The position numbers and the translations under genes were made by a program. 64,000 bases of DNA from Verrucomicrobiota bacterium (lineage in GTDB: Bacteria; Verrucomicrobiota; Verrucomicrobiia; Opitutales; Opitutaceae), in NCBI GenBank assembly GCA_023426435.1, contig JAFAAS010000074.1, positions 1 through 64,000 of the forward strand. Direction: 5' to 3'. Shown here piece after piece: positions 1 through 8,973 of this stretch. Numbering within the stretch: the first letter of the stretch is position 1; every line of letters begins with the position of its first letter. A model generated the notes under the pieces. The model did not search any database and was not told the origin of the DNA. It saw nothing but the letters and a program-made list of their open reading frames with translations.

Positions 1-96
1 TTCTACAACCCGACGAGACGCCACAGCTCGCTCGGCTACCGTTCACCTGTGGCCTTCGAAAACCAACCAACGAAAAACGACATCAAAGCGGCCTGA
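1..96 (+). CDS. IS3-family transposase, C-terminal end (5' partial)
   Basis: Only the last 31 codons are present, ending with TGA at 94-96. They contain YNPTRRHSSLGYRSPVAFE, the hallmark C-terminal signature of the DDE integrase core of IS3-family OrfB transposases (Y-N-x-x-R-x-H-S-S-L-G-Y-x-S-P). The catalytic DDE residues lie upstream, outside the window. The last 14 bases overlap, on the opposite strand, the stop of the DUF4420 gene, because that gene's new 3' end was supplied by the insertion. Confidence 0.85.
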   Translation, partial: FYNPTRRHSSLGYRSPVAFENQPTKNDIKAA

Positions 97-127
97 ATCC
101 GCTGTCCATTTTTTCGAGGCAAGCCCA
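1..127 (+). mobile_element. Right end of an IS3-family insertion sequence
   Basis: The window opens inside the transposase of an IS3-family element. About 7 bases past the transposase stop there is an end-like sequence at 103-127 (ctgtccatttt...aagccca) that resembles the right inverted repeat of IS3-type elements, which typically carry GTGTCCA near the transposase stop and end in CA. The left end and orfA lie outside the window, so target duplication cannot be checked. The element has inserted into the 3' part of the minus-strand DUF4420 gene. The exact outer boundary (about 127) is inferred. Confidence 0.7.
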
Positions 128-916
128 GTAGCCGTATGCCGCGAGCAGCTCGCGGAAGCGCTGTCGCTGCATCTCGGTCATCGTCGACAGCATGGTGCCG
201 ACGATTTCAGGCAGGGTCCTGCCACTCGATGGTGCCGCGCTGAGTCGAACGACCGCGAGCCACATGGGTCGTACTGGGTCGAGAGTCAGCTGTCCTGGTT
301 CGGAAATGTGCACCCGGCCGCCGGTCTCCGGCTGGCACGACTTCACCTCCATCATACCGTCGGAAAACGAAAAGTCCTGCAGCTCGCCGAATGGTCCGCG
401 CCACGCGTCGAGCGCACGGTCCATGTCCTCTCTTGCGGCCACCCGACCGAGCACCTCTAGCTCACCGACAAGCCCGCGCACCTCCTCGTCAGTGAGAAGC
501 GCCACTCTTCTCTGAAGGAAGCGGCGCCACAACGCGATCCGCTGAAGAACAATTTCGACTGCGGATTTTCCCGGAGCTGCCTCCCCGACTGCAGTGATGA
601 GGTCGGAAGCCATCGCCGCGAAGATCAGCTGCGCGGCCATGTCCGCGACGAGGATTGGCAGGCCAAGTGTCTCAGTGCTAACCGCCACCGTTCTCTCGAA
701 GAGATATCCTCGGCCGGAATCCGGCTTTGGAATCCTTTGCGCGTCTGCGACTGGAAACCGCACGAGCAGGCCGGGCCGCCGATCCTCGACCCGGAGAATT
801 GCGCCAACGGGGATTGCGCCAGCGCTCAGCTGAAGATGCAAATAGGCTCCAACGTTGGGTTCGGCGGCCTGCCGTCCAAGCTCTTCCCAAGTGCGCAGGA
901 GATGTTCGCGCGTCAT
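83..916 (-). CDS. DUF4420 PD-(D/E)XK family protein, 3' end replaced by IS3
   Basis: A 277-residue protein of the DUF4420 family, annotated as putative PD-(D/E)XK nucleases. The nuclease-like core is visible at about residues 145-195: VGELEVL, then W-x-GP, DFSFSDG and MEVKS, where the E-x-K pair would be catalytic. It starts with an ATGA overlap with the Z1 gene, so the two are translationally coupled. The last 14 codons (from about base 127 down to 83) lie within the IS3 terminus, and the natural C-terminus of the family appears to be lost; DUF4420 members are usually somewhat longer (from memory, about 320-340). Probable role: effector nuclease of the ATPase-Z1 system. Whether the chimera is active is unknown. 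Confidence 0.75.
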   Translation of the reverse strand: MTREHLLRTWEELGRQAAEPNVGAYLHLQLSAGAIPVGAILRVEDRRPGLLVRFPVADAQRIPKPDSGRGYLFERTVAVSTETLGLPILVADMAAQLIFAAMASDLITAVGEAAPGKSAVEIVLQRIALWRRFLQRRVALLTDEEVRGLVGELEVLGRVAAREDMDRALDAWRGPFGELQDFSFSDGMMEVKSCQPETGGRVHISEPGQLTLDPVRPMWLAVVRLSAAPSSGRTLPEIVGTMLSTMTEMQRQRFRELLAAYGYWACLEKMDSGFRPL

Positions 917-3762
917 GTCGTGGTCGCTGCCGAGGCGAGTGCGTCCTCCTGCGCATCGCGCTCGAGGTCCTCGGCGAACCTGTTGCCAAAGAGTTCACGG
1001 AGCATTCGGGGATTGCACACGTACTCGACGCCCGCGTCGTTGATCGATGAGGGGAGGCTTACCGCGACGCCGATGAGCGGATCCTTGTCCTCGGTCTCGG
1101 CGCCATTTTTCCTCAGCGGTGCGATCGCATAGAGGAGGAGCAGCCCCCGAGCGTGGGGCCTGTTGTGGCGATAGAATGCAGCTTTTGGCGGACGCCTTGG
1201 CTCCATTTTCATTTTGTCGTACTGCTCATTCGCCTTCGAAAGCTCCGAGGGAGTGAGGTCGATCGACTCCTCCTGGCCCACTGCAACGCCTTGGAAGGCG
1301 TAGTGCGTCTTCTCATCCTCCGAGAGGGTGCGGTTCACGACATTGTATGGGCGACCTTCGATGGCCTTGCGCTTCGTCTGACTGCTGCTGATGAGCGCCA
1401 CGGTCCACTCGTTCAGTTCGCCTGCCTTCTGCATGTTTTCGACAAACGTCGCGATCATTGTTGTCCCACCGGCGATCTCATCGAAGCAAACGTTGTTCGA
1501 CGCGCGGTAGGTTCTGAAGAATCTAATCACGTCCGCCGCGTCGACCTTCTCCCATCGGTGGTGGTACGAGTTCTTCGTACCCGCGGCGCTGTCGTGGGTG
1601 GCTTCCGGTATCCCGTGCTTCTTTTCAAGCTTTCCGATCAGCTCCGTAAATGTGTTGTAATTTCCCTGGAAGGCTGCGCGCGGAATCACAAGGGAGGACA
1701 CGAGGCTGTCGGCGAAATGAACTCGGACCGTTTCGCCACGACGCATTTTGTTGAGCGCCGTCACAAGAAGATCGGCTCGCGGCTCACGCACTCGCAGCCC
1801 ATAGTCCGCCGGCGTCTTGCCGAGGAACGCCATGCGGGAGAACTCCCGTCGCAGCTCCTCTGTCGCGAGCGCGATCGTCCGGAAGTTGATGAGCGATGAT
1901 TCCGGCGACCACACTCGGCAGAGATGTGCATAGCCAGGCCGGTAGCCGAACCACCGCCCCATCTGCATGAGCGTGTCGAACGCCCGCGCACCGCGGAGAA
2001 AATAGCTGATGCTCAGCCCCTCGAGCGTGAGGCCGCGACTCAGGCGGTCGCCGCCCACGGCCACGACGATGTAGCCGTCATCGTGTGCCCGATAGTCGAG
2101 GTTCTCCTTTGTGTTGCTGTTGATGTTCGCGAATGAAATTCGCTCAAAGGCGTCGAGCACCTGCGCCTCGACCTTCGACCACTTCGGGAGCACGGGCTTG
2201 ATGAGCTGCTGCGAGGGATGGTTGGCGAACGCAGTGAACTTCGCGGCAATGACGCGCTCCCAGATTTCCTGCAGCTCCTTCCAGTCCTTCTTCGGATTCG
2301 CCCCGTGCCGCAGCCGTTCGTTTAGCGCGGAAAGCTCGCCTTCGATGTGCTTCACCACCTTCTCCTGCACGTCATTGAATCGGCTTACGTGCACGAGCAT
2401 CGAAGTGTGCTCCTTGTTCTGGCCGATGGCCATGCGCCCCGCGACCACGAGGAGAAAGCACCGTAGCGCCTCGCGGAGTGAAGCGGGCAGATCGGCCGTC
2501 ACCGTGAAGTCCTTCTTGTGCTTCGGCGGCAGCCACGCCTCGGCGTCGTCGACGGTGAGGTGCATGGGCAGCGCCTCACGTGCAACAATGCCGGCGGAAT
2601 CGTCCCCTGGGTGGCCGAACACGATGTCTGGTCCGATGTAGTTCGACGGCGCATCTAGGCTGATGATGAAGGACCGCGGGAATAGATCGGAGCCAACCTT
2701 CTTCAGCTGCTTTGGCTCCCTCACGTCGCGGGTGACAGGCTTGTCGACGCGCTTGTCGTCGATGAAGATGTTCGCGTACGGCGTCGCCGTGTAGCCGATG
2801 TAGCCGACGCGATTGCAGCACCAGAGGAGGCAGCGGATCAGCCGGTTGATCTTGGTTGGGTCCGTCTCCGGGTCGATAGCCGCCGTGTTAATCGATGAGT
2901 GGTCCGCCTCGTCGTCAATCACGAGGGTGGGAACCGTGAGGGGTGCCTTGTTTTCGATCGAAACGACCCACTCAAGGAGGTTTCCCAAGATGGAAACGTT
3001 TTTCTTCACCACCAGGATCACCGGAGTGTGTCCGGGAGTGACGTGATAGGCCCGATTCGCCGCGGCGCCATAGTCGCCTTCGACGGACGTCATCGTGTGG
3101 ATGTCGGGCAGCGGCACCGCCGGATCGCCCGGAATCTTATACTTCAGGCGACGGCCAGACCATGCGCGGATCCCGAAGTGCTTGAATCCATCGCGACTGT
3201 TTTTTCCGATGATGTATTCCTCGACGCGCTCCTGCGTCTGCTGCCGCAGATTCTCGTGGATGCCGGAGAGGACGATGACCAGCTTGAACCCTGCATCGAG
3301 CGCCTTCGCGATCACTGCTGTGTAATGCTGCGTCTTGCCGGACTGCACGTGGCCGACGACCATGCCGCGTCGTTCCCACAGCCCCGGCCGGTTGGGATTG
3401 CCGAGGAGATCGATCAGGTTGGTGGAGCTTTCATCGAGCTCGGTCATCACCCGCGTCGGCCGCCGAACAAACTCCTTCAGGTATGCGCTCAGCCAAGGCC
3501 AGTGCATCCACGAAGCCATCGTGTCCTTTTGCAGCCATCGAACCTTCTCATCGTCCACCAACTCTTCGGCTCGCCCGACTGTCGTGACGATCCGCGCGAG
3601 CGCGATGTCGAGCAGCTCGCCTCGGTGCTCCTTCAGGTGCGGTCCGAAGGCGAGGTATTGATCCAGCTTGGCCGCAACGTCAGCGGGTGTGGTGATGCCT
3701 TCGGCTTCGAGTCCCTTGATGAAGAACTCGGAGAACTGCTCCTTGGTGAGGCCTTGGGTCAT
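913..3762 (-). CDS. Z1 domain superfamily II helicase-like protein
   Basis: A 949-residue Z1-domain protein. Walker A is GHVQSGKT at residues 137-144. The DEAD-type Walker B is DDEADHSS at 283-290. A helicase-like GGDRLSRGLTLEGL followed by QMGRWFGYRPGY lies near residues 595-640 and corresponds to the late SF2 motifs. Z1 proteins are known partners of MutL/MORC-type ATPases and DUF4420 nucleases in restriction-like or antiviral clusters. Its start overlaps the ATPase stop by 4 bases (ATGA), and its stop overlaps the DUF4420 start the same way. Full-length and apparently intact. Probable role: ATP-driven DNA translocation or remodelling in the defence complex. Confidence 0.85.
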   Translation of the reverse strand: MTQGLTKEQFSEFFIKGLEAEGITTPADVAAKLDQYLAFGPHLKEHRGELLDIALARIVTTVGRAEELVDDEKVRWLQKDTMASWMHWPWLSAYLKEFVRRPTRVMTELDESSTNLIDLLGNPNRPGLWERRGMVVGHVQSGKTQHYTAVIAKALDAGFKLVIVLSGIHENLRQQTQERVEEYIIGKNSRDGFKHFGIRAWSGRRLKYKIPGDPAVPLPDIHTMTSVEGDYGAAANRAYHVTPGHTPVILVVKKNVSILGNLLEWVVSIENKAPLTVPTLVIDDEADHSSINTAAIDPETDPTKINRLIRCLLWCCNRVGYIGYTATPYANIFIDDKRVDKPVTRDVREPKQLKKVGSDLFPRSFIISLDAPSNYIGPDIVFGHPGDDSAGIVAREALPMHLTVDDAEAWLPPKHKKDFTVTADLPASLREALRCFLLVVAGRMAIGQNKEHTSMLVHVSRFNDVQEKVVKHIEGELSALNERLRHGANPKKDWKELQEIWERVIAAKFTAFANHPSQQLIKPVLPKWSKVEAQVLDAFERISFANINSNTKENLDYRAHDDGYIVVAVGGDRLSRGLTLEGLSISYFLRGARAFDTLMQMGRWFGYRPGYAHLCRVWSPESSLINFRTIALATEELRREFSRMAFLGKTPADYGLRVREPRADLLVTALNKMRRGETVRVHFADSLVSSLVIPRAAFQGNYNTFTELIGKLEKKHGIPEATHDSAAGTKNSYHHRWEKVDAADVIRFFRTYRASNNVCFDEIAGGTTMIATFVENMQKAGELNEWTVALISSSQTKRKAIEGRPYNVVNRTLSEDEKTHYAFQGVAVGQEESIDLTPSELSKANEQYDKMKMEPRRPPKAAFYRHNRPHARGLLLLYAIAPLRKNGAETEDKDPLIGVAVSLPSSINDAGVEYVCNPRMLRELFGNRFAEDLERDAQEDALASAATTT

Positions 3763-5231
3763 GCGAGTGTCTTTCGGATCTGATCGACGTGCCAGCAGAA
3801 CGGCTCACAGGCCAGCACCACGTTCAGTGCCTCCTCCGCGCCGAGGCCCTGAGCCCGCTGCAGCTTGACGGCACGCCTCGCGAGATCGATGACCTGCTCG
3901 GTCTCCTGCTCGTCCGCCTCGCGACCGGAACCGTTGGTCGTTCGCTTGGGGTCCTGCAGAATCGCCTCGAGCGGAAGCAGGCGTTCAAACGCGGTGAGGA
4001 ACGCCTCCGCGAGCTTCGGCTCGCGCACCGACTGTTTCAGCGACTGCACGACCGGGTGCCCTCGGTTTATCTTGAAACGGACATCGTCCGCCCGTGCCTC
4101 TTGGTTCCAAAAGGGGGGCGCGCTGCCGCCATTGCTATCGGCCGGCGGCGCCTGCTGGTCGCCGCGGAAGCGAAACGGAACCGCCGCGTCCCGCCGCGTC
4201 GCTTCAGCGATCCGCGTGAGGTCTGCAATCATCCACGACGGCGGTCTTACGCTCGACTTCATCACATTCAGTCCCCACAGCGCGTCGACATCGTTGGGAA
4301 GCTCCACGCGGATGCGGGCTAGGCGCACGCTTTCCCCGCCGGGGAACAGGCGGAGCCAGCCACCAGGAACGATAAGTCGCTTCGCGCGGTAGATGAGAAA
4401 ACCCTGGTGGGCGTTCCAGCCCGATGGTCCTCCCATGCGCTCGAACTCCGCGGTCGTGAGACGCGAGTGATGATGCATTACATGCGGCGTCACCTTGATG
4501 TTGCCCGCGAAGGTCTCCTCGTCGCGTCTTGTGCTGCCTTCGAACGGATCCCACGGCGTGATGGCTGACGCGCCGAGGCGAATGACCAAGCCGTCCTGAA
4601 TGAACCGGTGAAACACCATTCCAAGGTGGTTTTTGATCTTCGCCAGAATCTGCGACTCGTTTCGGTTGGTCTCCGCCACCAGCTTTCCCTTGATTCCAAA
4701 GCGATCGAGGCCCGTGATGACGACGATGGTTCCGGTCGCGTCCCGATCCTTCCCGAGCAGGGACTGCTCCACGATCGGCGCTGATGCCATGTCCGTCCCT
4801 TCCTGTGGAAACCACTTGTTTGTCTTGATCACGTGATCGAGATCCCAGCGAAGGATGCTCAGCTTCGTGCCCCCCTTTTTGCGCGTGGCAACGGTCAGCA
4901 CCTTTCCCATGGAAATGGACGCCGTCTTCATACCGAGCCCGAATCGTCCCAGATCGTCGGCCCGGCGCACCTTGTCGGGCCCTTCGCAGCCCCATCTCAT
5001 ACACTGACGCAGCTCGGGGGACGAAAGTCCGTCGCCGTCGTCCTCCACCGAGACGTGACCGCCGCCGACGCTGCCGCCGGTGTCGGGAGCTACTAGGATA
5101 TGAATGTTCTTGGCGTTCGCGGCTATGCTGTTGTCGACGAGGTCGGCGAGGGCGGACGGGGGCGTGTAGCCCATGCTGCGCAGTGATTCTACCAGTGCGG
5201 ATGCATGGGGACGCAGTTCTTCCTTGGGCAT
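3759..5231 (-). CDS. GHKL ATPase, MutL/MORC-like, of a Z1-associated defence operon
   Basis: A 490-residue GHKL-fold ATPase. The N box is DLVDNSIAA (residues 31-39), the G1 box VEDDGDGLS (62-70) and the G2 box LGRFGLGMKTAS (94-105), the Bergerat ATP-binding fold shared by MutL, Hsp90 and MORC. The C-terminal half has no motif I recognise. It is the first gene of a coupled operon with Z1 and DUF4420 genes. This architecture corresponds to the MutL-Z1-nuclease systems described by comparative genomics and to the Mza antiviral system, both of which also include other components (a methyltransferase or AIPR protein) not found here. The ATG at 5231 was chosen because the GHKL domain begins about 10 residues after it. 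Confidence 0.85.
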   Translation of the reverse strand: MPKEELRPHASALVESLRSMGYTPPSALADLVDNSIAANAKNIHILVAPDTGGSVGGGHVSVEDDGDGLSSPELRQCMRWGCEGPDKVRRADDLGRFGLGMKTASISMGKVLTVATRKKGGTKLSILRWDLDHVIKTNKWFPQEGTDMASAPIVEQSLLGKDRDATGTIVVITGLDRFGIKGKLVAETNRNESQILAKIKNHLGMVFHRFIQDGLVIRLGASAITPWDPFEGSTRRDEETFAGNIKVTPHVMHHHSRLTTAEFERMGGPSGWNAHQGFLIYRAKRLIVPGGWLRLFPGGESVRLARIRVELPNDVDALWGLNVMKSSVRPPSWMIADLTRIAEATRRDAAVPFRFRGDQQAPPADSNGGSAPPFWNQEARADDVRFKINRGHPVVQSLKQSVREPKLAEAFLTAFERLLPLEAILQDPKRTTNGSGREADEQETEQVIDLARRAVKLQRAQGLGAEEALNVVLACEPFCWHVDQIRKTLA

Positions 5232-6047
5232 CGTCGGGCGGTTGAGCTGGGATCAGGTCACACGCACCGAGCGATGCGTGGTCGAAGCCCCAATTCTGCG
5301 CGACCGCCGCTTTCGAAGGCAATACCACACATCAAAGTCCACCTCATCCAATTTGCAGAACCCCTGACGGTTGGGGCCCCAACAGGGCGTGACCCGAGAT
5401 TCGGGGTTCCGCCACTCTCGATGACGGCCAAGCGCTTCCGCTCACCTGAGGTCATGCTAATCGATGTCGGCGATGAACTGCTCGAATATGGTTTGATGGG
5501 TATTGGCGGGCAGAAGGTCCGCCGCCCGCAGTTGGAACCGCATCATCGGAAGCGCCGATATTCCGCCTGCGGGTTCGTTGAAGGCGAGTGCTTCCCAATT
5601 ACTCCTTTTCCCACGAAGGGGGTATTCGCCGGCACACCGTTCCCCATATTTTGGTGCACTCGCCCCGGCGGAAACGGCGCGGCGGCCGCGTGTGCCGCCA
5701 CCGCGCCGAACCCTTTCCACAACCCCGCGCCCGGCTGCCGCTCAAGCGAGATAACCGCCGTTCCGGACAATCCCGCGCATCGTGCTCCGCGGGTCACGAA
5801 GTAGGTCGGCAATGGGCGGCTCGCCGACGATCCTTGCCGCTTCAGGTCCAGCGCTTGCTGCATCTGGGATTCGACGTAGCCGTTCACAACCAAGCCCGTC
5901 GAGCGGAGTTCCCCCGCTCGACCGGCTTCATGGTTCCAGGCTTTGCGCGACGTTGCGCCGAGCCCGCGCGTGGCCGCGGAACACCGTCAGTTAATTGCGC
6001 AGCCACGCGCAATCGCCGCCCCGCCCGTGCGCGGGGGAAAGGTTATA
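5232..6047. other. Intergenic region between divergent operons
   Basis: About 800 bases without a convincing gene on either strand. Short open frames here have no recognisable domain and poor start contexts. The region should contain the promoters of the minus-strand ATPase operon and of the plus-strand LuxR gene, but I see no clear sigma70 hexamers. A methyltransferase gene, expected upstream in related MutL-Z1 clusters, is absent. Confidence 0.5.
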
Positions 6048-6692
6048 GTGAACATTGTTATCGTGTCCGCCCGTCCTGCATGGGCCGTGGCGTTCGTCTC
6101 ACATTGGTCTCGTGACGGGATCCACGTTGCTCACGTGCAGCCCCATGACCTCGACGTCGAGAATTGTGGATGCGACATCCTAGTCGTTGACTGCGCTGGA
6201 TTGCCATCTGCTGAACGTCTGGTTCGAGAAGCCGCGCTCCGACGCCACCAGACGCGCATCGTAGCGTTAGTCACGATCCCTTGCGACCTGGTGGCAGACC
6301 GCCTCCGAGTTGCCGGAGTTCGCGCCGTGGTTTCGGAGTTTGATGGGCTCGAAGCGTGGGAGCAGTCGTTTCACAGCAGTGCGGGTTTCTACCTTTCCCC
6401 GGTATTTTCATCCGCTCCGCGGCTGTTACCGCTGCTCACCGCTCGACAACGAGACGTTTACGAAGCGGTTGCGCGCGGACTCACAGACGAAGAGATTGGC
6501 AGCGCTCTTAAAATCGCGACAATCACTGCAGAAACACACCGGCGCGACGTTCAGCAAAAACTAGGCTGTCACACGCACAGCGATTTGGTGCTGCACGCCG
6601 TGCAGCACGGTGTTGTCGCCGCACAGGAAGTCTGTCGCCGGTCCGCGGCGGTGCGGCAGACGTCCCGTCGACACTGTCTCGCCGGCGCATAG
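6048..6692 (+). CDS. LuxR-type transcriptional regulator with receiver-like N-terminus
   Basis: The GTG at 6048 is preferred because GGGGGAAAGG lies 5 bases upstream and the protein then begins with MNIVIVSARPA, a beta-strand opening typical of receiver domains; a longer in-frame start at 5943 has no such support. Length is 214 residues. Residues 1-120 resemble a response-regulator receiver fold (CDILVVDCAG at the usual phospho-Asp strand), but conservation is weak and it may be a pseudo-receiver. Residues about 140-200 form a LuxR/GerE helix-turn-helix: LTARQRDVYEAVARGLTDEE, then TAETHRRDVQQKLG. It probably regulates the four genes downstream, which are on the same strand. Confidence 0.75.
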   Translation: MNIVIVSARPAWAVAFVSHWSRDGIHVAHVQPHDLDVENCGCDILVVDCAGLPSAERLVREAALRRHQTRIVALVTIPCDLVADRLRVAGVRAVVSEFDGLEAWEQSFHSSAGFYLSPVFSSAPRLLPLLTARQRDVYEAVARGLTDEEIGSALKIATITAETHRRDVQQKLGCHTHSDLVLHAVQHGVVAAQEVCRRSAAVRQTSRRHCLAGA

Positions 6693-6769
6693 CCCGCAAG
6701 TGTCCGGCTACCGCGCAAGCGGTAGTCGGATCGCTGGCCCAGCTGACCACGGACGCAGAATAATATCGC

Positions 6770-7051
6770 ATGTTACGTTTCCGAAACACGTTCACTCTCG
6801 CCGTCCTTCCAGAGCTTGGCCTCATCCTTACCGCGATCTATATATCGCCATTCATCGACTGGGACGGCGACCAATTCGACTTCATCGTCGCAATACTCAC
6901 AGCCATGCTGACTGTTGTCTGCGTCGTGGCGGACGTTCGTCGATTGCAACGTGAGCGACGCGAACGCGAGCGCGAACAGTATTGGTCAGCGCGTCGGATG
7001 CGCCGCGCTGCGGCGAAGGAGTATTGGCGGAGATATCGTGATGCACGCTGA
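6770..7051 (+). CDS. Small membrane protein of unknown function
   Basis: 93 residues with two hydrophobic segments (about 9-28 and 38-55) separated by an acidic turn (DWDGDQFD), followed by a highly basic, Arg/Glu-rich tail (ERREREREQ...RRMRR) that looks helical and cytoplasmic. I do not recognise the family. Its end overlaps the next start by 11 bases, which supports it being a genuine co-translated gene. The start lacks a good Shine-Dalgarno sequence. Confidence 0.55.
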   Translation: MLRFRNTFTLAVLPELGLILTAIYISPFIDWDGDQFDFIVAILTAMLTVVCVVADVRRLQRERREREREQYWSARRMRRAAAKEYWRRYRDAR

Positions 7052-7850
7052 ACAAGCTTTCATCGATGCGATAGCCGCCGCAACAAACGAGGAGTGGCGC
7101 CGAGCTCTCACTCTGCTGCGCGACTGCCAGCGGACTATCCGGGCCAGTGATCTTCGTGTGTTCCCGGAGCTGATGTTTGGTGCCGCGAATGCCGCAATGA
7201 CTGGTGGTTTCCAAATCGCCCGGGAGCTTTGGAAAATATTTGGTGGCAGGGGACACTTTGAGCCTGGGATCTGGACCGTTCGGTTCTCCCGACATATCAT
7301 GAGCTGTGCCGCCGTTACCGTCTGCGAGCGAGTGGCTGCCAAGGATTGGGCAATGGTGCTACGGCATGTGCATGAAATGATAGCCCTACCTGCCCCCACG
7401 GAAGCGCGGCAAATGTTGATATTCAACCTTCTCACGCGCTGTGTAGACAGCGCTTGCTCTGAACATCATCGCGCGATTCAGATCTTGATCGACGAGCGAC
7501 GCCTTCGACGCCTCCCATCCGGCGCATGGGAAACCCCGCAGTTTCTCGAGCACGCTCTTGGAAGCTGCGAGCCGTTCGACATCCCGGCTGAACTCCTCGA
7601 AGCCGTCGCACAATCCGATGGATGTGGCGCGCTTGCTGGACCCCTTCTCGAAGTCATATTGGCGCAAGCGGAGTGGCCCGTCCTTGTCTTCCTAAACAAC
7701 GTGATCACGGCCCAATTGTGGCCCGAAATGTCAGCTCTCCTCTGCGAAGGTGCCCGGTTGAACAGGCTGGGTCCTGCTGGCCGAGACTGGATCGAACGGA
7801 CAGGGCGATTGGATCCTGAAGAGATGGCGCCTGATGAGTTTCAGAACTGA
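7041..7850 (+). CDS. Hypothetical alpha-helical protein, coupled to the membrane protein
   Basis: 269 residues, family not recognised. The ATG at 7041 is preferred over an in-frame start at 6915 because GGCGGAGAT precedes it and it overlaps the end of the 93-residue protein by 11 bases. The sequence is strongly helical, with repeated L-x-x-A and W-rich helices (EEWRRALTLLRDCQ at the start, LWPEMSALLCEGARLN near the end), suggesting an alpha-solenoid or TPR-like fold, but there is no clear repeat consensus. No signal peptide. It lies in a unidirectional cluster with a LuxR regulator. Confidence 0.6.
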   Translation: MHAEQAFIDAIAAATNEEWRRALTLLRDCQRTIRASDLRVFPELMFGAANAAMTGGFQIARELWKIFGGRGHFEPGIWTVRFSRHIMSCAAVTVCERVAAKDWAMVLRHVHEMIALPAPTEARQMLIFNLLTRCVDSACSEHHRAIQILIDERRLRRLPSGAWETPQFLEHALGSCEPFDIPAELLEAVAQSDGCGALAGPLLEVILAQAEWPVLVFLNNVITAQLWPEMSALLCEGARLNRLGPAGRDWIERTGRLDPEEMAPDEFQN

Positions 7851-7861
7851 GCCGCGCTTCG

Positions 7862-8659
7862 ATGAATGAGCATCTTGTGTCTTGGATGAGGTCGTTCATC
7901 GCGTGTTGCGACGAGCAAGCCTGGCACGCCGCTGCGGAGGTGCTGAGATGGCATGACGGAGCACGTGACATCACGGTTGCTCGTTCTCCAGCTCTGACCG
8001 CAGCGCTAGCAGTATTCGCGAGACGCGCGCCCGCGTCGGCAGTGGAACCACTGCAACAGATGCGGTGGTTGAACGTTGGTGCGGCGGCCGACGCTTGGAG
8101 GAACGCTCTGATTAACCGGTTGATCCACGGGCATGCACAGTTGTTATTACTCGCAGTCGTCGAGCACGATTTCGTGAGCGTCCGAAAACACTTGGAAGCT
8201 GCCATTGGGTTACGCGCTCCAACTCAAATCGGCGAGGCGATCATCGCGGGGGCGTTTGCCCATTCTGCCTCGGCCGTCGGTCGCGTTGAACGCGGTCTTG
8301 CGTGCGGTCGACAAACATGGAGTGCAACCAACATACGATCACTCCCCGCGAACGAGGTTTCGAGCTCGAACCTCAGCTGCAATGGATATCAGCCCAGCTT
8401 GCTCGCTTCTTGCGTGGACGACTTGCTTCGAAACGCAGCGTCAGACGATCTGATTGAAGCTGCAATCCGCTCAGTTGCCATAAATGCGCAGCCACCCTCT
8501 TTGCACGAACTAGGACGGTTGATTGCGAAAGAGATTCTCGCTCTCGGTCCGCCGACACGATCAGTGCTGTCTTGCTGCAGAAACGAACTCAGCGAAGTTG
8601 CCGTCGCTCAGCTGCTATGCGCCTTGGAAGCCGCGCCTCCTCCGGAGGAATGCAAATGA
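7862..8659 (+). CDS. Hypothetical alpha-helical protein
   Basis: 265 residues, family not recognised. It starts 11 bases after the previous stop and ends in an ATGA overlap with the next gene. Like the preceding protein it is all-helical and begins with a similar layout (W-x-x-x-F-I-x-C...AWHAAAEVLR against FIDAI...EEWRRALTLLR), so the two may be distant paralogues. It is rich in Ala and Leu, with no signal peptide and no catalytic motif visible. Confidence 0.6.
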   Translation: MNEHLVSWMRSFIACCDEQAWHAAAEVLRWHDGARDITVARSPALTAALAVFARRAPASAVEPLQQMRWLNVGAAADAWRNALINRLIHGHAQLLLLAVVEHDFVSVRKHLEAAIGLRAPTQIGEAIIAGAFAHSASAVGRVERGLACGRQTWSATNIRSLPANEVSSSNLSCNGYQPSLLASCVDDLLRNAASDDLIEAAIRSVAINAQPPSLHELGRLIAKEILALGPPTRSVLSCCRNELSEVAVAQLLCALEAAPPPEECK

Positions 8660-8973
8660 TCGGTGCAACCAACCTAGACGAGTCGAGGTGCGCTGTTGGC
8701 CTCGCTCGCGGGGGCGACGCTCAGATCTGTCAATTCCCGTCAGGCCCCCTGAGGCAACCCCAACCGAATACGATCGTTGTCTCTGCCAGCAACGGTGACG
8801 TGATCGGGCGCATACGCTGGGATCCGTCTCGCTCGACGTTCTTATTCTTTCCCGGTAGCGACAACGAACTCGTTTGGGTTTGGGAGCACGGTAGTCTTCC
8901 GGAACTGATCGTGGTCGCATCGACGAAAAGCTGGATCGCGGAATTGCAAGCACTGCTTAAAGCGCGCGAGTAG
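8656..8973 (+). CDS. Small hypothetical protein, last gene of the LuxR-linked cluster
   Basis: 105 residues. The ATG at 8656 sits 7 bases after GGAGG and overlaps the previous TGA (ATGA), which decides the start; a longer in-frame start at 8572 is unlikely. The C-terminal half has an alternating beta pattern (DVIGRIRWDP, STFLFFPGS, LVWVWEHG) followed by a helix (WIAELQALL), reminiscent of small domains of the G-x-I-x-W...Y-x-F-x-P type seen in mobile DNA. I assign no function. Confidence 0.6.
   Translation: MIGATNLDESRCAVGLARGGDAQICQFPSGPLRQPQPNTIVVSASNGDVIGRIRWDPSRSTFLFFPGSDNELVWVWEHGSLPELIVVASTKSWIAELQALLKARE

Noticed and set aside
4204..5328. 374-residue minus-strand frame over the GHKL ATPase gene
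   Set aside because: The GHKL motifs lie in the frame 3759-5231; this one has low-complexity Arg/Gly composition only.
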